Of a stretch of 64,000 nucleotides of DNA, positions 1 to 25,300 are shown piece by piece. Position numbers and translations under genes: made by a program. The notes under the pieces are model-generated. The model ran no database searches. It worked only from the letters and a program-made list of their open reading frames with translations, and was not told the DNA's origin. Each line of letters opens with the position of its first letter. The first letter of the stretch is position 1. Source of the stretch: Nematostella vectensis (Eukaryota; Cnidaria; Anthozoa; Actiniaria; Edwardsiidae); the NCBI RefSeq assembly GCF_932526225.1, contig NC_064041.1, positions 3,544,699-3,608,698 on the forward strand, written 5' to 3'.

Positions 1-1290
1 GTTTACAATGTGCAGTTTTCCCTATAAGTCTTAAGTTCTGTTTTTCTTGCAAGGTGTTTTTTAGTGACATTAGCTCAGATTTTATTGCTATTATAATTCG
101 TTTTTTTTATATTTTATACTCGAGATAATGTCTAAAGTAACGTGATAAACAAAGAAGACTCGCCCGCTGGTAGAAACCCTTTTTCGGCTTCTCCCGGAGA
201 CACCCCGAAACTGAATGAACCAAACTAAAAGAGCATTGTGTAAAGGAATGTGAAGAAAGGACTTTACTTTTGATTGTTTTTATATTTAAAGAACATGAGA
301 ATTCAGGGTTGACACCGTAATAACACTGATGTACAGTATTGATAACAAGGTCAAGTGTTCATGTGAGAAAATTATTGTTATGATACCAAACGTTAAAACG
401 CGGCCAAACCTAGTAATCAAGTAGGCATTCGAGTCGTTATCAGGTGGAGTAGATATATCTCAAAAACGAATTGAAAATGGTTTTGTCTTTGAAGTATTAA
501 AGGGGAGGTGCCGGATGCCATTCAAGTGGCTATGTTTATCGCTTGGCTTCTTTACACCTCCTCGTGTTGACACGTTGACAAGAGACAAAATATTAGCGGA
601 TGTTGTAGATAATATCGAGAAATTTCCCTTACAAGTATAGCACTAACACATGATATTTTGTATTTCAGAAATCAAATAAGTAGTTGTCTACAAAACAATT
701 TGTAATCGAGTAAAATAAAAAGCAAGAAGAATTTGCTTTCCTTGACCTTAAGCTTGAGGCTGTCAAAGTTGAGGCCAAGCCCCGCATTCCAGGTGAATAG
801 GTGCGTCCTGTCGTGTTAAGATTACATCATATTCTTAAGAAGCCTTAATGAAAATATGAAAATGAACTGACACATAACTGGTGTCAATTGCACGACAGAA
901 CATTCGACAACAACAGGCCATGTTTTCCTTCTCTCTTTGATGCAAGAGACCCTGTCTCTGACAAGAATCGACATGATAAATGAACTGACGTGTTTCTTGA
1001 AACTGGTTCTAAAGATGTACGCTCCTTTTCACCAGCTATGAGGGATCAGAGGGATGTTATCACACACCCGCGTGGGGAGAGGGGTGTGCTTATTGTGGGA
1101 TATTTTGCGACTCAATGAAGGAGTATATTCCCCAGTAAGGGGATGAAGTCTTGACGGTTTTTTACGTCGTTCTCAATATCAAATTCTTCTGTCAAAAATG
1201 TTGAGACATGCGATCATTCAAGACAAAAAGAAATTGCTTAAAATATCCCTATATATAAATATACTTTCTGGTTAAATCAAACATTTGGAT
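1..1290. other. Non-coding, nothing recognised
   Basis: AT-rich sequence with no credible ORF, RNA gene or repeat that I could identify. Confidence 0.5.
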
Positions 1291-1294
1291 AAAA

Positions 1295-1475
1295 GATCAC
1301 CCACTCCTTTGTTATTGCTATGATTGAAAATGCAGTGGTTTATTCGCAATGAAACTTCAAAATAACAATCTACGAATGAAGTCTGATATGTCATTGACGA
1401 TATCTGATTTAAAAAATATTGGTCACTCCCTTGAAAAGCCGATGGAAATGGTCGCTTTTTGTGACTCGGCTCCGA
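1295..1475. repeat. Dispersed repeat R1, copy 1
   Basis: From CACTCCTTTGTTATTG to GCCGATGGAAATGGTCGC. It aligns with 30555-30730 along its length and with a short part at 12094-12130. The minus-strand ORF over it is not supported as a gene. Confidence 0.7.
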
Positions 1476-2254
1476 GCGGAAGCATAAAATGGCGGCGTGA
1501 ATGGCCTTCTTTGAATGCATTTTAAGTCGACACCAGCCAAACCAGAAGTTTCCATCAGGCTGCTATCATCTCACGGCATCTAGATCAGCGTGGGTATTTG
1601 ATAAACATTCGAGTAAGCTATCAGATGATGTCATAGCTAATTGGCATTGATACACCCTTGATAGCTTTTAATTAAATTATACCTGAATGACCGCAAGCTT
1701 ACAAAATCAAAATAGCAGCATTTTTTTCGTATATTTCTTTTTTTTTTTTTGGCTATTTCTCAAACGTGATCTCAAGGTGATCTTATACGAGTCCTTCGCT
1801 AACTTTGGTTAAGCACAACAGACTTTAATGCCGTAATTTTTTTTTCTTTTTCTGATATTTTTATAACGGTTTAAAAAAGTACAAATAAAATGATCAAAGT
1901 AAAGGACAGCTAAAATATACCACTATTTCAATAAACGTTGTCAGTGCAAATGGCAGTTCTAAGACCAATAACTGCTTATGGGTAAAATTGTTTGTAAGAA
2001 TAAAGATGATAAGTAATAAAATCACAGCAATTATCCACATTTTCGTACCATGGTATTTTTTGATAGCAGAACTGCCATTTGACAATCGCCATTTGCCATT
2101 TGCACTGACAACGTTATTTGAAATTTGAAAAATGTGTAAACACCCAGACTACGGTACAGGCACCACAGGGAGCCACTGAAGCCATGCTTTATGACGGGTC
2201 AGCCTCAGTCGGAACTACACGGAGAACGGTACTACAGTATCGGGATCATCTTAG

Positions 2255-2510
2255 TAGTACTCGGGCTCAACTCGGTGCTACCCGGGGCCAGCTCGGGGCT
2301 AGCTCGGGTTTAGCTTAGCTCTACTCGGGACCAGCTCGGTACTTCTCGGGACCAGCTCGGTACTTCTCGGGACCAGCTCGGTGCTACTTGGGATCAACTC
2401 GATACTACTCGGGATCAACTCGATACTACTCGGGATTAACTCAATACTACTCGGGATCAACTCGATACTACTCGGGGTCAAATCGATACTACTCGGGATT
2501 CACGAACAAT
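2255..2510. repeat. 20-bp tandem repeat
   Basis: About 12 copies of a unit such as ACTACTCGGGATCAACTCGAT. The left copies read GCTCGGTACTTCTCGGGACCA and the right copies ATCAACTCGATACTACTCGG, so the array has two subtypes. The short ORFs here on both strands are only translations of the repeat. Confidence 0.9.
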
Positions 2511-2766
2511 GGACGCTTAGACGGCATATTTTCTGTGTTTACTTTCCTTCGTCTTCTTGTCCCACATCTTTTATACTTTGGTGAAATATTCGAAGAAAAC
2601 GGTACTTTTTATACCAGGAAATATATGGAATGTAGATTTTTTTGTTTAGCTTTTTCTCTACTCAATATAAGCAGCCTTTCGTGTAAATATAATGTAATCT
2701 TAAAAGTGCAGAGATCCGGCATTCCCACTTAGTTTTCATAGTGTTTATTCGCGCGAGGTAAGCGCC

Positions 2767-3302
2767 GTGGGAGGGGGGGTACTCCGATATCAAACGGACT
2801 GGGATTATTGAGTCGAGACTCTTTGAAAACAACCCTAAAAGATACTAAAGTGGGCGTGGTCTGGTTATATTTTAACCCTAAAAGATACTAGTGTGGGCGT
2901 GGTCTGGTTATATTTTAACCCTAAAAGATATTAAAGTGGGCGCGGTTAGGCATAAATTTACCCCCTAAAAGATACCTCAAAATAACGTGAATAATTTGTT
3001 ATAAAAACAAAACAAACAGATAATTGTTAAGCTCGCTATCAATTATCGTCCCGTCGGTTGTGTGATTTTTTCGCTGGTTAGTGATCTAAAAACACCGATT
3101 GACACATTTTAACGCTCTTTCATGAGCTACAAGTTAGATGAGCGATGGCTATAATAGCATCCTAAAAGATACCGAGGTAAAAAAAATCATTTCTATTTTC
3201 ATCCCTTAAAGATACCCATAAGGCTCCAAATGTACACCCTAAAAGATACGACGATGATCCCCGTCCGATGGGTATAAGGGAGTACCCCTCCCCCCTCCGG
3301 GC
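2767..3302. mobile_element. MITE-like inverted-repeat element with internal 43-bp repeats
   Basis: Terminal sequences GGAGGGGGGGTACTCC (left) and its inverted near-copy with ATCGGACGGGGATC (right) match over about 40 bp imperfectly. Inside, a 43-bp unit with CCCTAAAAGATAC is repeated three times (2831-2960), and the same word recurs singly near 3162, 3206 and 3239. Confidence 0.7.
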
Positions 3303-5538
3303 GTGAGCGCTCGGGCTCATCCCACAAATGGTGAGAGGTTTTCTCGTCAATGGCGGTCTATAGTCAGCATCGCTACAACATGGGTGTCCTGGCGGATCAA
3401 GTTTTTGCTTTTAGAGAGAGAAAAAAATCGTTCATGCACCACATGCTGACTCAAATTTTTATCCTCGACGAAGGTAGTCGACAACATGCGCAACATTAAG
3501 TGTTTTTTGGGCATGTATCCCAAGACTTAAATTCCATATTATTCTATTAACTTCTTTTTCTATGCACTTCAATACTAGGATATGTTATTTTTTATGAACA
3601 CCAGTAAGGTAAATGGCTAGGGGACGTACACTAGACATCTATCTTTGTAATTTTTTCCGTACATGACACTAGGCAACCCAAGAGAGAGGCTTGAACCCCT
3701 AGTCTAACGTCATCCCAGATACTAATTTCAATAACTACGACTGTCAAAATAAGCAAAAACAAACTCTCGCAGAGGGAGGCTAGATACAGAGGTAGGAGAA
3801 GGGCTCTGATAGCAGTGGTGAATGCGCGCGCATCTGGCATGGAAACGAGTCTGATATTAGCGTAGACTTGGGTTTGATTCTGCTCTCTAGTGATAATGTA
3901 TAGCAAACTTAACAGCCGCCATTTTTGACATCCTAGCAAAGTACTGAGTGTGAAAAAGCATCCATTTCCCTCGGCTGATTTAAAGAAGCCAATGCCATAT
4001 TTTCGATTGAATTTGGTAAATAAAGTATAAAACTTTGTTTTAGATGGTTATCTTAAGAATTTTATACATTATGTGCCTTCCAATATTAAATAAAACAATA
4101 ACAAAGGTTTGGCTGACAAGGTCACTTAGATTAGCTTTCTGGAGTATCTTAAATTTTTGAAATATTTTATAGAACACATCTTTTCCGACGCGCAGTGAAG
4201 CGAATACGTTAAATTAAAGCTTGATATGTAATAATCATCAATGATAGTACATGATTTGATGAGTATCAATTTCGATATTGGATCGTGGGAAAAAGTAACG
4301 GTCGGTTTGAGTTGAACATTAACGGGTAACAAGCCAAATTGATGTCATGATAAAAATGCATAGGATTGGTGGGAAAACTTTCATTGTTATTCTATAAGTT
4401 ATTAGTATTTTATTATCTCGAAAACCGTAAAAAAGACACAATGAACATTTGTTTTAGTACATGACTACATCACTGAAAATATATTGCAACTCTTAAACAG
4501 TTTTCAAAGTTTTATAAACTTTTATAAGGGACAAAGTTAGTCTATTTTGTTGTTTATGTGTTTAATAAAACACTTTCAATATAAATAAAATACTCATACA
4601 CCATAAACATTTCAATATACAGGATAAATTTGGGATCAAATGTTTCATGTTTTTTATTTATATTCAAATTATAACAATACACTTTTTTATAAGAACGTCT
4701 TATTTTCAGTTGAGGCTGGGCCGTTCTTGTTTTTGGAGCATTTTTAGGCTGCAGATGTTCTTAACGATGTTCTCAATCAATAAAATATATGCTTATAAAA
4801 TATAGTACCCAATGAATTATCAGGAGAAGAATGATCAGTAGAATATAATATTTAAGGTTGTTATTAATGAACACAATTAAACACTGCATTCTAGAACACA
4901 TAAGACTAAGAAAGCAATATGTTTCTTCTATCTGAGCCTCGGCATCTTCTTAGCATGTTCTTTATAATCTGGTGAAATCTCAGCCTGGACGTTTTTTTAT
5001 ATAAAAAAAGGTTCTTATTAAAAGAAAAGAATGTACTTCTCTCCTTCAATATTCTTCTAGGCACGTGTCCAAATATAACAAAAAAGAAACTCAAAAACAA
5101 GTACCATAATATAACCACCAAACCGAACTTTTCCCTGAAGCTTTCACGAAAAGCCCATGAGAAAGCTCTTGCTTCGTCTTTCCCACGGTAGCATTAATGG
5201 GCATGTGGTCGGATGAATGAGCCTCGTTTCACGTCACAAAGCAAATCCGAGTAGTTGACATTGTTCTCGCTTCGATTCATTGCCTTGCCGGTTGCACACA
5301 GCATTTGGTTGAGACCTGTGCGCGATGTTTACTAAAACAAGCGTGTGCTATTGATTCTAAGAACAAAAGTTAGGAAAGAAAAGCTCTGTTGCCTCTGTTG
5401 TCCGTTTCCAGGCTTTCAAAGATTAGATTTGTTTTAAACAATAAACTGTTTAGTAAAATTTACGTACTTTTTTGTTTTGTGTTTGTATGCTTTTCTCGTT
5501 CACGCCTCATCGCTTGTACTATCATTTTGACTTTTAAC
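3303..5538. other. Non-coding AT-rich stretch
   Basis: No exon-like frame with protein signal on either strand. Short ORFs (for example the minus-strand one near 3631-3939) lack any recognisable pattern. Confidence 0.5.
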
Positions 5539-6593
5539 AAGAGAGCATAAGATAAGAGAGGGACACATTTTACCCGCGCGCCATGTCGATTCCGAATCCG
5601 GCTAATTTTAGTAACCACCACCCCACCACTGCGCGTGAGCATTTTTACTCACCCTACCCCCGCGCTTTGGCATTTACATCTTGTTGTTTGCCGCTATTTT
5701 GTGACATAGAACCGAAAAAAAAAAACACCCTATTTGCACAAATACCATCGAAAATGTCATTCTAGCATCAAGGATACGGGCAGTTGCAGTTTATTAAGGG
5801 GATGTAGTACTTCGAGGATTGCAAGATTTCCAAAACGAGACTTCATTCAAAATCAAGAGCGGAAAGCCTCGTGCTTCAATCACCGTTTTTGCTTTAACTT
5901 GCTGCTTCTTCCTGGTTTCTCAACATTAATTATCTTCCTAATGGTCAAACGGAATCTGTAAGTTAGACATTAGATATAATATTGATTTTTGTGAATAATC
6001 CGGTGAATTGAGAAGGAATCCAAGAAAAATACATTTCATAAAACTATCCTTGTAGCGAGGGAATGCATTTTTGTGATGATCAATGCCAGCAAACTGAAGT
6101 ATCTGAGCTTTTGTAAAAGTGAGAAAATAAAGAGGGAGATATTACTGTACTTCTTTGATGTTGTTATTTTTATATGTTATATTATTATGTTGTTATTATA
6201 CAAGCTGGAGTGCTGGAGTCGGGATTTGAATCAAACGCAGTATCACAGCCATTTTATCGCTCGTCGGTGTTTTCTTTCTCACTTGACTTCGCCGCTCAGA
6301 CAAACAAAACAGTCAAACTATTCAGGAATTTAGCTTTCTGTGAGTATATTTGCCAATCTTGGTAGCTTAAATCAGACTTGTTTTCTTCTTCCGAGTTATT
6401 TTACATGATCTCTTTTCATTACTTTCGAGTTGGCAAAACAACAACACGCAACCCGCGGGGGAGTAGGACAAAATAAAAGGAGCAAATCCTCACGCGCAGT
6501 GGTGGGGTGGTGGTTACTAAAAATAGCCGGATTCGGAATCGACATTGCGCGCGGGTAATACCAAAGTGCCCCTTTCTTATCTTATGCTCTCCT
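5539..6593. mobile_element. Fold-back element with TIRs of about 110 bp
   Basis: 5539-5655 and 6480-6593 are inverted copies: the shared core includes ATGTCGATTCCGAATCCGGC and CACCACCCCACCACTGCGCG. The interior of about 820 bp has only short ORFs and no transposase. Exact ends and target duplication are uncertain. Confidence 0.8.
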
Positions 6594-6915
6594 GCTTTAA
6601 AGCATGAAATGATACATAAATTTGTGTCAGATGTGTCATCCTATGCTTAAAAGTAAATCGATTCCATTTTATGAAAACTGCCCTTACTGTGTTTTCTTTA
6701 TGCTTTTTATAATGCGATAGCAGATATGAAAAAAGGGAAATATCGAGATGGTGTAACTTATGCAGTTATACCAAGGTGCTTTAGCTGGAGTCGTAAAAAA
6801 ACGTAAAATGAAAATCCATTTATCCATTGTGTATTTTTTATTGAAAGGTTTCAATAAAAATCTACACACCAAATAAGAAACCTTGACACTTATTTCGAAG
6901 AATATCTGTGTGTTA

Positions 6916-6921
6916 TGGGGG

Positions 6922-6952
<31 letters not shown>
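6916..6952. repeat. Poly-G tract
   Basis: About 35 nearly uninterrupted G on the plus strand. It could form a G-quadruplex, and length errors in the assembly are likely here. Confidence 0.9.
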
Positions 6953-7411
6953 ACGGGTGTGATAAATTTTATGCAAGTTGTCTGGTTTGTCCAACTTCGT
7001 AAAAGTTTCGGTAAACCTTGTTACCAGGCTCCAGGTTAACTCTAAAAATGGCGTCTACCTGATAACACCAACAAGTAATTTCTTTGAAGACTCTGAAAAC
7101 AAGGTTTCTTTTAGATATTTACGTGTGATTGTATAAGGCTTCTGCACAAATAGTGCAACAACGTCTAAGATAAATTACTAAATATTGAGCAATTTCCATT
7201 ACGACGTCAAAAACCTTCTACCAGGATATTTACTAGTCTGCAGACCTATGGTGTCTTTAAAAACTTTATCGTGTTCGGTGTTTCAATTGAAATATATTTA
7301 TCACTTTCCACCACGTCTACTTCGACTCTATTGCCATTCCAGTATAATTTTGAAACATTGACAAATGATTCTCTTGGCGGTGTAAACAGTATCGATTTAA
7401 TTTTAACATAT

Positions 7412-7556
7412 ATCCAAAGCTTCCCGGCTAGCAGAGGCCTCTTTTCTCTGTATTTCGCTGGGCTGGCGTTCGCGAGGAAAAGAGTCTGTTTTCCTCGCGA
7501 ACGCAAGCCCAGCGAAATACAGAGAAGAGGACTCTGCTAGCAGGGAAATCCAAAGC
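7412..7556. mobile_element. 127-bp palindromic MITE with 9-bp target duplication
   Basis: Element 7421-7547 is almost wholly one hairpin: arms of about 60 bp around a loop of about 8 bp, with ends TTCCCGGCTAGCAGAG and TTCCCTGCTAGCAGAG (inverted). Perfect flanking duplication ATCCAAAGC at 7412-7420 and 7548-7556. It lies downstream of Notch. Confidence 0.9.
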
Positions 7557-8738
7557 AATTTTACTATGTTTGAGCTGCTCGATTTCAATGAATCTTCGAT
7601 TACTATGGTTAAACAACTGAGCACATCAATGACAATTTTGTTTCTGTATTAACTGTTTTATTTGAAAGTAAACTTGAATGCTTTCTTGCTGTACAAAACT
7701 TTATACATTGTGCATGGATGGAACTTTTCCCCCAATATACATAAAAAATATATTATCATTACTGTAAGTTTTGTGCTTTAGTACATATTCTCCATACTAA
7801 CGATTTAAGGGTCTAACAGTAGTTTAATTAAATCGATTAAGGCGACGTGGATCCTTAACGCAACGGTTGTTCGTGTAGTGAGCCGAGCATAAGTCAATCG
7901 TAAGATCGTTCTTGATGTTTTTTTGTGCTCGAGTTAGACCTAGTAGCTACTCAACTTCCAACTTTAAGTCAAGATTGTAATAAAGCAAAAGGTTTTAAAA
8001 AAAGAAAACAATCTGTAGCAAGACTTCAAGTGTACTCTTACTCAAAATAGTAGTTTCTTGTTCCCGTCGGTGCCTTAAACATCACGTTCTTTAAGGTTAT
8101 CCAAGATGGTCCAAGATGGCGGATCTCACTTTGCTTTGAAATCCGCAAACTTGAAGGACACCCAGAAAACGCTACAATTAGCGTACAATTCACAACCTTA
8201 TCATGATTTAGTCAGTTGTAACAAGTTGTTTAATCAAATAAACATTTAGTATGTCAGTGTTACTTTAGTCTCGGATCCCTGTGCATTCTGTCCACAGGAG
8301 CCCCGAGAATAAAAACATCTTAAAATAATAGGAAAGACTGTTATTCCTAATCCTCGATATATGTCCACGACCCAATGCCAGGTCCTTCGATACAAAATTC
8401 CTATGAGTCTCCCAGGGAGAACCTAACGTGGGACTAAAAAAAAGCCTCATCTCAGCGGCTATATTATTATAGCTAACAGTATCTATGTATATAAATCTCT
8501 ATGGGCATATCTGTATATATTTTACGACTCTCAACGGTTCTGAATTCTTTTAGATCCTGAAATATTCCTGTGAAATATACAATGTCTGTAAAACCCGCCT
8601 TAAAGAGGCGAACTCACTTCCAGCCAATAGGAACACCAGCCTGCTGGCCAATCAGATCCCTGGGCGTGTTGTGCTCAGAGTAGACCAAGGAGACTATTCG
8701 CATTCCGGGGCAGACTTTGACCAATAACATTACGAGTC
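7557..8738 (-). other. Notch 3' flank, probable 3' UTR
   Basis: No coding sequence seen. On the minus strand an ATTAAA hexamer occurs near 8235-8230, about 500 nt past the stop codon, and AATAAA near 7664-7659. Either could be the poly(A) signal; which one is used cannot be told from sequence. Confidence 0.35.
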
Positions 8739-22280
<13,542 letters not shown>

Positions 22281-22284
22281 GATC

Positions 22285-22305
22285 CTACAGACACATTCGC
22301 CGCAT
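22285..22305 (-). promoter_or_regulatory. Tiny upstream ORF before the Notch start
   Basis: ATGCGGCGAATGTGTCTG then TAG, six codons, ending four bases before the Notch ATG and out of frame with it. It matters only if transcription starts upstream of 22305. A second uORF (22312-22329, five codons) lies just 5' of it. Confidence 0.4.
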
Positions 22306-22329
22306 TCACGATTACACTTTTAGCCACAT

Positions 22330-25300
22330 CGGATCCAACACATTTGTCCCAAACAACGAAGAATACCATTCGACGTGACCACGAACGTTCACTTAGTGCC
22401 CCCGCGAGTTAACTTTGCGGTCCTTTGCGACATTAGCATCTGTAAAGCCCTCGTAATATAATGAATGCGAGTATTGAAGTTCGCTAACCATGTTCACTAA
22501 ATTAGTCAACCAACCGTGAACGCTGTTAGCCAATTGTTTGCCGCTAATTAGCCAATCAGAGAGTGTCTAGCGGAGAGAGACCGACTGCTCAACTAAAGGG
22601 GCTTTGACCCGAGACAAACACGCTCCCGGAGTGGGTCGGGGGTTTGGAACCAAGTAAAAAAAAACTCATCGAGAGTTTGAGATTCTTGTTAAGGATCTTG
22701 ATTTTGTTGTTTTCAGTAAATCAACGCCTAATGGAGATCTATTTCGCCAAGAGGTTTAAGGTTCAGAACAGTTTAAGTGACAACTAAGACTCGCTTCCCA
22801 CAAGTATTCGATTACGATGCGGGCCAAAGAAGGCTGTAGACAGCAACGGGCTCTTGAGCTAAGCAGCAAAATCCTACCTAACGCCACAACAATAAACCCA
22901 TACTTAGAGGTTTACAAAAACACCTGATCACCCAGGATTCCTATGCCTGTAAAGCAGATAACACAATCTCCTCTATAAATGGACAAAGCAAATTCGTCAA
23001 GCGCGCGCAGCAAGGGCGGTTCGGCTGGCGTTGAGCGCGCGAGACTTTAATAACTTGATGCATGTAAATACGGAATGCAAGTCCTTTTAGCCCTTCGCAA
23101 ATAAAAGAGAATTCAGTTTGATTCATAGGTAGTCTTGTTAGCTTTGTGTTAACGTTTCTAAGAGGCTTGGAATTCTTTGCGCCATAAAGACTAGAAAAAG
23201 AGAAAATGGTTGCGCATACAGATCTGGGTATTTTCGCTTCTCTTTGCGCCTTGACTGTTCTTGGAGTTGGCTGGATTTTGCGATGAGATTGATAAATGTT
23301 GTTTCATGTTTATTATTTGTGGAGGATAAACAAAATAGGTCTATCTGATCGTCAAAATGAGTCTATCTTCCTGTGACGGCCCGTTTCCGAGGGTCAGACA
23401 TGTTTAATGTCACTTGGCACACAAAAGGAGGAGGACCTTTAGTCAAACTTCTTCTTATTTGAGGGATTTATACTTCACGCATTTATTACAAAATTAATAC
23501 GTCGGCTTTTTAATTCGTCGAATCTTAGTAAAACAAGAATTGACAAGCGGTGACCGAAACACTCAATAATACGAAATGATCCCCCTATTCCCAATGTCGG
23601 TTAGTAGCTCAGGAACTCCGAATGAATATGTGAGTCAATTCCAGTTCTTTCATTGTATCTTTGTTAGGCTTTGGACTTCATTTGATGTAACATATCTTAA
23701 AACGCTTGTCTTTGTTCTACTCTATTGTGTAAGGTAAAATATGTCATCCATGTATTGAAAGGCCAAAAATGCGCAATGCGCTGCAAGGTGATTGGTTTTG
23801 TTATCCCGCCGCCGAGAATCCACTAAAGCTCACCACAGCTCACGTGTTTAATTAACCTCTGCTTGTACATTGGATATCCATTTTGGGGTTGCTAAGAAAT
23901 AGGCAAAGTTCCCAAAGACAATTTCATTAGTTTTTCAAGTGCACCCGAAATGGATATTTCAGCATTGTGTAAACTATGTATTGATAAAAGTAAATGATTG
24001 AAATTTGTATGTATCTAAAGATTTCAAAGATCGTAAAGGTCTTTGTCCTTGGTGTGATGCACTACATGGTTCAAGGTGTAGACCAATACAAGGATGACAT
24101 ATGGCTCACCAACTGCGCAATATCAGGCGATTACACTTTTTCAATGCGCTTTTTCAATATGTGAATGATCACTAGTACGGTTAATACTAGGGTAAATTAC
24201 AAAAAAATGTCGTTATTATTAAAATGACTGAAATTCCAATGAGAATTTTGGCCTGAAAGCTGTGAAATGTTTTCACTATCACTTTTTACAACAGCAATGC
24301 AATGTCTTCACAATATCTTTAAACACCTTAAAGTTTCGAGAACTTTTTTTTTCGTTGGTGAAGTATTAATTTCGCTGTGTAAATAACGTTATAATGTAAC
24401 ATCGCAATCCATGTTTTATTTTTCTCCGTGTTCTCATCGTTAACAGGTAGTTCACGATATATTTCTTTCTTGGCCGCCTTCTATGAACGCTCCTTTGTCT
24501 ATTTTTCTCAACACATTTAACCCGTTCACTGGTGGCAAAGCAGGCAAATGGCACTAACTCCTTACGTGGTTCAAAACAATAAAAATTGCAAAAACATGAA
24601 CGCCCCGTTAGATATTAAATGTGCGTAGCACGCGTGCCAGAAAAATTATGGCTTCAAAGCTTCAAAATCCTTAAAAAGACTGAAAACCTTCAAATGCACA
24701 TTTCAGTATTTTTCAAATAACAATCTCTACTCAGTCCGAACAAGCCTTTACATTTCTCATCGGAGAAATATAGGGGACGGACATATTAAAAAAGACTACT
24801 TTGAGGTTTCACTTTAGATGGGTATTTTTCAAGGATTATAATAAATATTGTTCATTTCGATTTAATGAAAATTCTCATCTTGACCAGTTATTGTAAGCTA
24901 CAGTACAATTATTGCTTTCTGTCGTGAAAATCCTTCATATTTACTGCAAACCCATTAATAGCGACCATTTAAATAAACTCAAATCAAGCGTGTCACTGAC
25001 AAAACGCCAACCCGGCATTTGGATGTCTTTCCCTGGATATTATTTGCGCTAGCTTTTGTTTGCTGTGTTAATATCTATTGAATGCTCTAGTTTGTTGTCA
25101 TGTGACCGTTTCGCCTTCTTTGAGCCACGTGTCGGTAAAAAAGACTGTGTCCTATTACATACAAAGTGAGGAATGTGAAGAAGAAGTATGCTTTCATTCA
25201 GGATCAAACACAAAGGATCGGCAAACGTGCTGTCCGAGAAGTGCAGCTTAGATAAATCTATTTACCGTCACTGTCAAAGGAGTGTCTAGGTTTTGTCAAT

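Noticed and set aside
3680-3900. tRNA-like words (GGCTTGAACCCC, GGTTTGATTC)
   Set aside because: No cloverleaf could be drawn around them.
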